Positions 1-9,700 of a stretch of DNA of 32,501 nt are shown here, in pieces (position 1 is the stretch's first letter; each line of letters begins with the position of its first letter). Both the position numbers and the translations under genes were made by a program. Below the pieces are notes generated by a model. The model was not told the origin of the DNA and made no database searches. It saw nothing but the letters and a program-made list of their open reading frames with translations. The DNA is taken from positions 1 through 32,501 of the forward strand of contig NW_022204945.1 of the NCBI RefSeq assembly GCF_008831285.2, given 5' to 3'. Source of the DNA: Nymphaea colorata. Taxonomy: Eukaryota; Streptophyta; Magnoliopsida; Nymphaeales; Nymphaeaceae.

Positions 1-68
1 CCAACCCCAACCCCAACCCCAACCCCAACCCCAACCCCAACCCCAACCCCAACCCCAACCCCAACCCC
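1..68. repeat. Left telomere, C4A2 repeats
   Basis: About eleven perfect tandem CCCCAA units run from the first base to about 68, then unique sequence begins. This is the C-rich strand of a G4T2 telomere, as in Tetrahymena-type (oligohymenophorean) ciliates, and marks a true chromosome end. The first gene starts only about 76 bases further in. Confidence 0.98.
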
Positions 69-144
69 TATTTTATCGCAAATATGAAGATGGCTTTTGG
101 TTAGTATAGTTGATTGGGTGAAAGTGTATGTTTATACTTATTTG

Positions 145-1505
145 ATGAAGCGAGAGTAAAGCTATAAAAGTTCTCTGGAGTTTCTGGAAGCTCGCAAGTA
201 CGAAATTAACAATTACGGCAACAATTCGGAAGGAGCTCTGCCCACCCTCAAGCAAATAACTGGACGGATGACTGGCGGAGACCATTTGGGAGTCGTGATT
301 GCCTTCCATCATGATAGCTACCTCGAAAGGTGCTCAAGATCATCCACCACCAGTACAACCAGAAGAAAAACGAGGAAATATAACGCCAAATCGCCATCCT
401 CTACGTTTATGCTTACGACTGCTTCCTCAAGTATCGTCCAAACTACAAGGCCATCTTCGAATTCTTCCGCCCACGCATCGAAAAACTTGTCGACAAGCGC
501 ACCTACCGCGACTTTGGAGCAGAGGACAAACGCTGCGAACGCATGCAATAATTACTGAAGAAGTTCGAGCAGAACAACGACCAAGATAAGGAGAGCTTCG
601 AGCGGGGCAAGAACCTCATCTAGTTTGTGAAGGAACTCAGCAAGGAAGAACCAGTCACCTGCTTTGAAGAGTGTGTTTTCACTTGGATTCGGCTGCAGGT
701 CGAAGAAGCACACAGCAAGATTGTCAAGACCAAGGAGAATCGCGATGTGGGGTTCTGCTGCAGCCTCCACTTCGAGGAAAACGGCATCCGCAAACAGGTA
801 TAAACCCTCACTCAGAACTTCAGCAAGGAACTGCCGCCCTCTTCCAACCGCAAGATAAGGGAGGAGAACGAAGTCAGAGAGGCAATGAAGAGGCAGGTAG
901 TGAGTTACCTCAACAGCACTGGCGGCATCCTCTACATAGGCATCGACCACAACGTGCAGAGAGAGGCCCGCTTCCTCGGAATCCCCCTCAGCGATTCCGA
1001 ACGCAAGGAGGTACTCAGCTTAATCCTCAACGAGATAGTCATGCGCATCTTCCCCACACAGGACGAAAACGAGGACGAAGACGAGAAGCAGGAGGAGGCG
1101 CGCATCGAGAAGTTCAGAAACGAACGCATCAACGACTTCTCCAAGAAGGATAACACCTTCAACCAGGAATACGAGCTGAACAAGTACATATCTGTTGACT
1201 TCCTGCCTCTCTACACGAGACACACTCTCTTTTACTCCCGCTCCACCTACGGCGTCATCAACTACGTGGTGCGCGTGAAGGTGAAACTGGGCGACCCCTT
1301 CGAGGTCTACCACTTCATCAACGAAAAGGAAATCCCCGAAGCCTACCTCAGGGAAAATAACAAGGAGCGCAAACTCACAATGATCGACTATTATAATGAG
1401 GTATACAAGCGCCTCAAGGATAAGGCCAACGATCAGCACAGCGAACCGCCTAAGGTGCACGCACTTTGCAGGTTTAACATCAGCCTTAAACCCACCAATA
1501 AGTGA
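145..1505 (+). CDS. AlbA_2/Schlafen-like domain protein
   Basis: Reading UAR as Glu gives about 445 residues ending at TGA 1503-1505. The frame is open from 315 to the stop. The clearest motif, near 900-960, is YLNSTGGILYIGID, the core of the AlbA_2 (Slfn) fold, followed by a charged, coiled stretch rich in Glu/Asp/Lys (1060-1150). TAG or TAA codons near 547, 621 and 804 are sense. The start is less certain: ATG at 145 opens a good frame (MKRE...), but it lies in another phase from the main frame. A GT-AG stretch at about 293-315 (23 nt) would join them. Family members bind nucleic acid, and some are RNases; no function is claimed here. The next gene follows 49 bases downstream in the same direction. 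Confidence 0.6.
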
Positions 1506-1554
1506 TCGACCATCACATCATGATTGCACACATATACTGCATTATTATAATTGG

Positions 1555-2670
1555 ATGAAGCAGGAGCTCACCTTCCCCAGAGTCAGCAACTTCTTCGGAT
1601 AAGGGTTGAAACTAGCCGATTTCGAATCCATTCGCAGCTTAGGCAAGGGATCCTTTGGACAGGTCGGTTTGTATAGGCACCGCGTATCGGGCAAGTAGTA
1701 TGCCATCAAGAAGATCCAGCTCAACAAGACGCAGAAAATCTCCAGGGCGGAACTGGAGTCAATGACCAAGAAGGAAATAGAAATCCTGTACAAGTTGGAC
1801 AACGAGCACATCATTAAGCTGCTGGACCACTTCTAAGACGAGAACTCCGTCTACTTGATCACCGAGTTCATTGAGGGCGTATATCAACGTCCACGTAGAC
1901 CAACCTCTACGAGATAACTCTCAAGAAAGGAGTGCGACTGGCCATAGCCGAAGTGGCAGACATCATCTACCAGAGCTGCTGCGGACTGGAAGAGCTGCAC
2001 AACAGTCACATCATCCATAGGGATATAAAACTGGAGAACATGATGTACAACAACTCCAGGATAAAGATTGTGGACCTGGGGTGCTCCAACTTCTACGGAG
2101 CCACCATCGAACGCAAGACTACCATCGGCACACGTCTCTATTACAGCCCCGAAATACTCCTCCAGGAAGAGCAAAATGACAAACTGGATATCTGGTGCTT
2201 GGGAGTTGTGCTCTATGAGCTTCTCTACCTGCAAGGACCGTTTAACGAACCCGACATCGAGAAAAAGATCAGGGTAAAAATACCCTAATATAGAAAATGG
2301 AGTATTCCTTTCCCGAAGGACCAATCGATCCTGATCTTAAAGATCTCTTTAAGTGCATTTTCACCTCCAAGTCCAACAGATTGAGCGCTAGCCAAGTCAA
2401 GAGACACCCTTGGATACAAAGTATGCCTGATCTTAAGTAGAATACTGCAGAGACAAACAGCCGAAGGGCAAAAGATTTGAAGACTTCTTCAGCGAATACG
2501 AGGCAGGAAACTATCGGGAGTTGCTGGAAGACCATATCAAGAAGGAATAGGGATACCTGGTGAGTCTGCAGGCCCAGAGCCAGATGCTGGACAGCATGTT
2601 GAAAGAGGCCAACCGATAGCTTCGTGAGCTGCGTTCCCGGAAAAAGGAGGTGGATAATAGGCATGAGTGA
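1555..2670 (+). CDS. Aurora-like Ser/Thr protein kinase
   Basis: The spliced product is 351 residues and contains a complete kinase domain. Visible elements are the glycine loop LGKGSFGQVG, the VAIK-type lysine in YAIKKI, the catalytic loop HRDIKLEN (about 2014-2037), a magnesium loop reading DLG where DFG is usual, GTRLYYSPE in the activation segment, DIWCLGVVLYELL, and a C-lobe ending SASQVKRHPWI. The KMEYSFPEG stretch resembles Aurora kinases. After the domain comes a charged helical tail rich in Leu/Arg/Glu. Three introns of exactly 20 nt (1879-1898, 2274-2293, 2421-2440) must be removed; each excision restores both frame and kinase alignment. TAG in GK[E]YAIKK and TAA in HF[E]DENSVYL fit Glu. 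Aurora kinases act in mitosis and at cilia; the subfamily call is from pattern only. Confidence 0.85.
1879..1898 (+). other. 20-nt intron 1 of the kinase gene
   Basis: It starts GTATAT and ends CGTAG. Removal joins ITEFIEG to TNLYEITLKKG in frame, matching the spacing between the hinge and helix D of kinases. Retention shifts the frame. Confidence 0.88.
2274..2293 (+). other. 20-nt intron 2 of the kinase gene
   Basis: It starts GTAAAA and ends ATATAG. Removal joins DIEKKIR to KMEYSFPEG in frame, the usual Aurora-type sequence before the C-lobe helices. Confidence 0.88.
2421..2440 (+). other. 20-nt intron 3 of the kinase gene
   Basis: It starts GTATGC and ends AAGTAG. Removal joins RHPWIQ to KYCRDKQPKG. 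Without removal the frame soon meets TGA; with removal it runs through a helical tail to the stop at 2668-2670. Confidence 0.85.
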
Positions 2671-2698
2671 TGTAATGGGAAGCAGTAACATATTAATA

Positions 2699-3521
2699 TC
2701 ATCTCCAGAGGAGGAAGATGCCGATGGCCGACGATAAGAAGGTCAGGAATCCGGCTAGTTTGTGGTTTATCTATCCTCCTATTCGTTTCAGCGAGCTATT
2801 GTTGTAAGAAGTGAGCACATCCAGCAGGTACTTGACAGCTTTCAACAAATTCTCCACTATTTTCCTTCTATACTCGTTCTCTTTTCCTTTTGCTCTCCTT
2901 CCTTCCTCTTCAAATTAAAATAGCGGCTGCTATAAATGGCTAGCCAGATGCAACATTCAGCAAAGTAAAAATTGCTTTCCGCCTGCTCCAACCGCTATAT
3001 TAGTGCTGCTTTCTTGTTGGTGCCTTTGTTGAATATCTTCAGCCAGAAGGCGGTGAGGTCAACGATGTCGCCACTCAGCTGCATGATTTTGAACATCCGC
3101 ATGCCCATGCTTTCCTATTGGGTTGCCATTCCGATAAGGGTATCGTACTTGGACTCCCACCTGATGACTCTGCGGGCGAGGATGAGTTCCTTGTAGACGC
3201 CGTTGAGGGAGGACTGCGGGCGTAGGCTCTCCTTGTCTTTATAATGGAGGTGACTAGCCGTAGGTATTTGTCTATCTTCATACTCTGTCTAAAGTGGCTG
3301 ATTAGCGTCGCCTCTCCCCTCTTGAGTCCCCTTTCCACTCTCTCTTGTAGTGGCTCTGAAAACACTAACGGCTGCAAGTCTACCTTCTGGAAGTGGTGTT
3401 AGGGGAGGCTGTCCTCTTGGGTCTCGATGGCTTCGTCGATGGAGTGGAGGCTGTGCTTGTCGGAGTGGTCAGGAGAGTTGCTGGTGCATTCGGTATCAAT
3501 GGAGTCCTTGCTGGGTGCCAT
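2699..3521 (-). CDS. PEX11-like peroxisomal membrane protein
   Basis: About 260 residues, read right to left from ATG 3521 (MAPSKDS...) to TGA at 2699. An in-frame upstream ATG at 3638 would add 39 residues; the shorter start is preferred because it opens an acidic Ser-rich leader without hydrophobic residues. The body has the PEX11 pattern: an N-terminal helical part (LARRVIRWESKYDTLIG), FKIMQLSGDIVDLTAFW in the middle, and the C-terminal hydrophobic run KLAGFLTFLSSAIGIFLLW that spans the membrane in PEX11. PEX11 proteins elongate and divide peroxisomes. One 17-nt intron (2857-2873) restores frame; a second change of phase near 3232-3254 fits a 23-nt intron. The gene converges on the kinase gene with a 28-base gap. 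Confidence 0.68.
2857..2873 (-). other. 17-nt intron in the PEX11-like gene
   Basis: On the minus strand it runs from GTATAG to AAATAG. Removal joins KEKRT to MENLLKAVKYLLDV in frame and leads into the C-terminal membrane segment. A single missing base nearby would have the same frame effect, but the GTA/TAG ends favour an intron. Confidence 0.62.
3232..3254 (-). other. Candidate 23-nt intron in the PEX11-like gene
   Basis: On the minus strand GTCACC...GACAAG spans a change of reading phase between KIDKYLRL and ESLRPQSSLNGVYKEL. It fits the frame, but the ends are weak and one missing base would explain the same shift. Confidence 0.4.
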
Positions 3522-4067
3522 TTCAGTGAAGTTGGTAAAACTTAAAAGCGCTAAAGGTTTTCCATGCCCTTGCTTTTCTGACTGCCGAATCTCACCTAAA
3601 AGCTTTACTTTTAGTGAAATAGGTCCTTGCAGCTGCATTCTTCATTCAATTTCTGCATCGATTATTTTTGTAATATTATTATTCTGAATGATTAATTAAT
3701 ACCCAGAGTCAGGTAATAAATTTAAAATCTATGTTTGATGAAAAAAGGTAAGAACATTTTTTTTCAAGAATCATAAGTTGGAGTTATTTCTTTATCGACG
3801 AGATGAAAGGTCAAGTTAGTGATTATTTTTTAAATACCCTCATACCTTCGCTTTATGGCACTTAATAAAAGTTTTGAGCTAATCATGATCTACATGCACG
3901 TTTAGATAAACAATATTAACTGCCACATATTATAGAGACAACTCGTTATTTATGACCATTTTTTATGCATTTTTTATCAATTAGGCTGCTAACCACCTCT
4001 GAAAAATCTTTAATCAGAAAAGCTCAAATTATCCATTTATATATTTATATCATCGAAGCGACCAGCC
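3522..4067. promoter_or_regulatory. Long AT-rich gap between divergent genes
   Basis: This is the longest non-coding stretch on the chromosome, between the PEX11 start (minus) and the glycosyltransferase start (plus). It is much richer in A and T than the genes on either side, with runs of A and T around 3755 and 3960, and AT-only stretches such as TATATATTTATAT at 4038-4050. I see no RNA gene, conserved ORF or repeat array. A two-way promoter region is the natural inference. Part of 3522-3638 could instead be N-terminal coding sequence of PEX11. Confidence 0.5.
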
Positions 4068-6566
4068 ATGCCAACAGACGACGATGAGGAGCAGAAGGTC
4101 TTCGAGCATGCCCAAGCGTAGCCATCCGATATTCGCGAATAGGCAAAACAAGACACCAATTGTCTGAATTTCAGAGTTAAACTTTTTGTTTTATTGATCT
4201 TGGCAGTGCTACTTGCAGTCACCAAGGCCAGCAATAACTCCTACCACTAAAGCCGATCGACTGCCTCCCAACTGGCCTCCAAGGTGGCCGCCTCTTCCCC
4301 CTCCAAACCCTCTCTCTAAATGGAACGCATGCCTCTGGAAACAAATCCAAATGGCTAAGCTACCAATCCATCATAAATGTAGCAAGATAGCACTCCAAAC
4401 TCTTTCAATATACCAAAAATAGTTTGGGTTTATGCTGATGAAAAAGGAAATCAAACGCTGTTTGTTCAAAAATGCATAGAAAACATAAGACACTATGCGC
4501 AGGAAAGTGGCTTCAATGTTGCCTTCATCGATGAGCACAACTTCCAGAAGTGGGTTTCCGCCAAGAATTAAAAAATAATTAGAGAATTGCTGGAGACTCT
4601 ACGCACAAGAATGGAGAAGGAAAGCTATTTTTATAAAATCAAATAAGAGCTTATCAGCTTTTTCGTCCTGCATTAAAATGGCGGCATCTTAACCAGTAAA
4701 AACCTCGTCTTCACCGAAAACTTCACCTGGATTAAATAAATCAACAGCAACCCCTACGTCAATCGAGGCAATCGTAGCAGCCTCCCCCAATATATCGCTT
4801 TTTTCGATATTAACAAAGGATCCATCGTACAGAAAGTCAACAAGGCAAACGTGACTCATGAATACTAGAAGCACATGATAAAGTTTCCAGGAGTAGACTC
4901 TAACTTTATGGTTGCAGTCCGCAAGGGAGAATTTCTATAGCTGGTCATGGAAGAGTACGTGAGGATGATGAAAAATCCTGCTTACTTAAGCTCCATGATA
5001 CGAACCTTCAACATGAAGATGGGAACCATATCATAGAAGGACATCTTTCATAACTCCTTCACTATTGCCTGCCATATAGTCCTCCAAGTCAAACAGTACT
5101 AGATTTCCAAGTAGTTTCAGGATGAGAGCAAGGTCAACAGTTTCGCCATCGACCACTTTGGTCTGTTCACCATCAACAATCGATACTTTATCTAGAAGCT
5201 CTCCAACATCTTCTAGCGCATTTTTGATGTAAAGATCTACCAGAATCTAGCCATTTACAGCTTGGAGTAGCTGGAGCAGACGACAGGTCCGCTTAGGTAC
5301 ATTAGTACAGTAGTATACTAAAAATAGTTCAATCGGCATCTTGTGTATCTGATGGTGTAAAAACCTGAAACTCTCATCCATCCTCAATCCTTCGTTGCCA
5401 AGTACCTGTTCCTGGGGAAGCCCTAAAACGATAAATATCTGCTGAAGACAGTAGAAAGATCAATACAAAACTAGACGGCCAAACGGTGGGAGTCCCTTCC
5501 TAAGATAGTTTGGCTCTTCTGGAACAAGGGAATCAAGAAGGCCAGCATCGGAAATAGGCTGTGCATCGAAAACCTCAAGAGAAACGCTGCAATATCAGGG
5601 TTTGAAGTGAGGGAAATCAACAACAGCAACATTTAATACTACATTGGGAAGGATCTCAATGAACGCTTCGACAGGGTCATCCAAAATCGCAAAATCCCAA
5701 CATTCCCGCAGACCAAATCTAACTTTGTGCGGAAAGCGATTATCCACAAGTACGGAGGCATATACCTCGATGTCTCCTATATTGGACTAGAGTCGCTGGA
5801 CTGGATTTTAGATATTGCTAAATACCCTTCTCAATTCATTTTCAACCGGTATGGAGAGTTACCGCGAGTGCTGATGTTCTTCCACCCCCACTACGGACAG
5901 CCGTTCTCATGGTCATACGACGCCAAAGCTAACACCAAGCGCATGGATCTCACAGCTTACGAAAACAACTTCATCATCGCCTAGCCCAACCACGAGTTAT
6001 TCTCGTAGTGGATCGACTAATACGCGCTTACCATCACCTCTGAATACAAGGATACCAAACAGCGCATGAGGAAGTACAAGGTGAAGGACCACTCCTGGAC
6101 CAACGACAACGAACTCTACCTCACCTCCATGGACTCTCTCAAAAACGTCATCGGCAGGAGGCAGAACTAGCTCGACGAAAGGGCTCAGGGCAAGAATTAT
6201 AAGGGGCCATGGTCGGCAAGCTAGTATTACGGTATTTGGTCGATGAGTGGTTACCGCGGACAGCAGAAGATTCGCATCCATACCAATTTCGACAACTCCT
6301 ACTACATCAATCCACAGAGTAGCGACAACGTTTTCCTTTACCGCTACTCACAGGAGTACACGGAGGGCATCCTGGGGAAGGCCAACCAGATGATAAAGCT
6401 GTACAACTGGAACATCCGCCACTTGACCGAACTGGTGGACCGCGATTTCGACAGCAACTTCACCAAGGAGGTGCACCCCGACTCCTACTGCATGAAGTAC
6501 CTCATCGCCCCCGTCAGGGACAGAATTCACAAAAATATAGAAATCCTGGTCCTCAAGGACCAATGA
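4068..6566 (+). CDS. Type II membrane protein with two GT32-like glycosyltransferase domains
   Basis: A single unbroken frame of 832 residues from ATG 4068 to TGA 6564-6566, with about thirty or more in-frame TAA/TAG codons and no intron. Residues 1-38 are acidic and hydrophilic; about 39-51 (LFVLLILAVLLAV) form a membrane anchor, giving a type II Golgi-like layout. Two similar halves follow. The first begins NIPKIVWVYADEKG and has HENGGILTSKNLVF at the GGxxxD position. The second begins LPKIVWLFWNKGIKKAS (about 5500) and has KYGGIYLDVSYIG (about 5740-5775) and IIA[E]PNHELFS[E]WID[E]Y (about 5973-6023). This matches the capsular-polysaccharide/OCH1-like GT32 sugar-transferase fold. The metal-binding DxD is changed in both halves (DVS in the second, no aspartate pair in the first). 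Sugar donor and acceptor are unknown. Confidence 0.75.
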
Positions 6567-6756
6567 TTGTCGATCACCCAATCAGTAGCATGCATATTAC
6601 AATCATTCCAAACAGGATATCTTACCATTCCATGCCACGTCCAAACCATCATCTATAAGGAGGACTATCCCACGATGATGGAGAGGATAGGATGTGGCTG
6701 GTGTGCGTAGAGGAAGAAATGAGCTTGATTGTGCTAGAGTTAGATTTGATAATTAT

Positions 6757-9700
6757 ATGATGCATAGCGGATCGCCGGAGGCTAATCCGAAGTAAGGAAG
6801 GTAGGTGCGCCAGTTCCGCACGTCTTCGGACCTGGAGAAGTTCCTCTACTCTGAGGAACTGTGCCTCGTCATGCAAAAACTGCTCAAGTACGACTATCAG
6901 CTAGTAATTTCTGTATCAGCAGGCGAGCTCAAAGATGCAGTCCAGAAGGAAATTCGTCGACTCCAGGCTCTAAAGCTTAAGGAAAAGATCCCCCGCAATC
7001 TTTACATGGACAACGAGCTGGCTGCAACTGTCATGTACCATCAGGTGAGGGCCCTCGCAGAATTGCTCAAAACTAACGAGGAAAACCTCAGGAAGCTGGC
7101 TTCTCCTGCCAAGAAGAAGCAACCGGGCGAGGCCGAAGATCCCCACGAGGGGATCATAGCGCGCAGGTATGAGGGCATCGAGGGTCAAATTTAAAAAAAC
7201 GATGGGGAGGTAAAGGCCTTCATGGAAGCAGAAGTCCTCAACAAACAGACTGTAGATCTGCATGCTTGCCACAGCTTTTTCCGCAGACAAGCACGAAGGC
7301 TTAGACGGAGCAGCAATGAGAATCTTATACTATCGCGCGCGCACCTGCTAGATGCACTTAGCTACTGCCTAGCGCAGGCTCTCCGGCTACTATACCCTGA
7401 CAGCAACTCCAGCGACCTAGATGCAGAGGAAGAAGACCCTTCCTCAGACTCTAATGACGTTAACGACAATCTACTACTGATCAGTTAAGCTATGAGTAGA
7501 TAAACAGGTGGAAGCGGTTAGCTTCAAGAGCATTAGAGTAGAAGCTGGCTGAGCTCGCAGGAGTCTGTGAGCAAATTCCGCAGCTGGAGGCCTTCAACAG
7601 GACTATGCAATTCTCCCAATTATAGAACAGACAGCGCGTGGTATTCCTGCGAGTTGTTGACGTATTGATAAGCCTGCACCACCGCGTCAGCTACCTTTCT
7701 CGCAACAAACCGCAGCTTTTACGCTAGTTGGAGCATGCCCAGGAAGAACTGGCCGGCCTTAACAATGGCTGCTAAGCCTTTCTGAGGCAATTATAGCAGG
7801 AAACAGCTGAAATCTTACCCATTCACTTTGCAGCTGAAGTGAAGAAACATAGTCAGCTTAGCTAGCCTTTCCTGCAATTGCGTCGCCATCTCATCAAAAT
7901 GGGTGAGGTTATTGTGAGCCAGGATCAATTCCACACTCAGAGTTTTGACCGTGCAGACCGATTACTCCAATTGGTGCGACTGTACGTGCGAGCAGTGGGA
8001 CAGGAAAGCTAAGAGTGGGAGCAGCTGGTAGCCTCATTGTCAGGTGAGGGGTAACAGCAGTCTCAGAATAAGAGTACCAAATGGTAATGCAGCTCCAAGA
8101 TTGCCTGCTGGAGTTCCAAAACAAGCTCGTATTTATCCAGCAGATCGAGCAGCAGTCCACAACCAAGACCAACGAGGAGCTGGAAGAAGAGGTAAACAAG
8201 CTGATTTCCGATTACGAAAGATTGAAACAATAAAACAAGCAGCATATGGACAGTTTGGACATGCTCACCCGTCTCAGAGACTAACTATAAATGGAAATTG
8301 AAGAAAGAGATAACATGATATACAACCTCTCGGGCTTAAAGTTGCACTGGAGAAGCGGCTTGCCAACAATGAAGGCGCCAGCAACCAGTCCGCCAGAGCA
8401 CTCGAGTAGGAACTAAAAAAGCAGGAACGATAGACACAAAAATACCTGTAGAGCTCTCTTCTGCTGAGAGAACAACTAAAGTTTCGGAGAATGAGCGGGA
8501 AAAGCTGCTCCTGCTGGTGGATAGCTAAAAGGAGAAATACATGAAGGCGTTCGAAGGCTCCAGCAGGCTTAAGTCTGAAAAGGAGCGACTATAACTGTAA
8601 AACTAGGAGTTGCTGGAGAAGATCGAGAAGATGAAGAATGACAATTTGCGCCAGACCAGCAAGCTCAACAAGCAAATCAACGACATACCAACTAACGGAT
8701 TTGCTCTAGCAAGAGCTAAAGACCGCCGAGGCCAACAACGCCAAACTCATGGATCGCTTATAAGCCAACGAAAAACGCATTTCAGACTACTCCAAGCTGG
8801 TCATCACCCGCTTCGAGGACAGGACAGAGAACCATCAAAGATCGAGAGGGACCATCGGGTAGAAGCAGAGGTCAGCAGGCTCTAAGGAGAGCTATAAAGA
8901 TACAAACGCGAAGCAGAGAGGAGCAGGAAGGATTTGGAAAGCAGAAGAGTGTAAATGGATATCCTCTAAAGAGAAAACGCCAACCAGCAGCTGGAAATAA
9001 CTACCCTAAAGGCCAAGCTTAAGGAAACACGAATTAACCAAGATGCAGCCCAGGAAAAAGATGATTAGATTCGCGAACTGAAGAGCAAACTCGACAAGAC
9101 CAGTGCTCGCGTCAGTGCACTTGTCAAATAGATTAACGAGGTTCGCGAGGAAGAAGAACAGGCATCGAGTCGAAACCGCGCTCTTTCCAAACGCGTAAAG
9201 GAGCTGTAGGCTGCACTTGCAGAGAAAGAGGCCAAAATGCTGACTTTAGACAGGATTTGCAGCAGAAGAGCAGCCAAAATGGGGAGCTGCAGAAGAACAT
9301 ATCTTCCCAAGCGACCAATTCAACATGGAAATCAAACATTTGAAAGAAATAGGAAGCAGACTGGAAGATTAGCTGAGGGACAAAAACGGCAAGATACAGA
9401 CTCTTGAAAGAAAGGTGGAGAGACTATAGGCGGAGCTAGCTGCCAAGAGGAGTCAGGGAGAAGAAGCAGCCCGCTAACTAGTAGAAGTTAAGGTGCGTCA
9501 ATACTAAAGCACCATCTAAACGCAAAGGCTAATCCAGGTGAAGATGGAGGAGCAGGCGCGCTCGCTAAAGTCTCAGTTGGAGGAGAAGGTGGAAGTTGAG
9601 ATCAAGCTGAACTTGGAGATCGATAGGCTGAGCAAGGAAATCGACCGGATGAAGCAGCAGCTGGAGAAGTTTTTGAGGGAGCTCACTGAAAAGGAGCTCA

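Noticed and set aside
3522-4067. Short ORFs in the long AT-rich gap
   Set aside because: With only TGA as stop, random frames run long; none shows conserved motifs or coding-like composition.
4068-6566. A decayed pseudogene full of stop codons under the standard code
   Set aside because: Every in-frame stop is TAA or TAG, none is TGA, and the same holds in all other genes, so these are sense codons.
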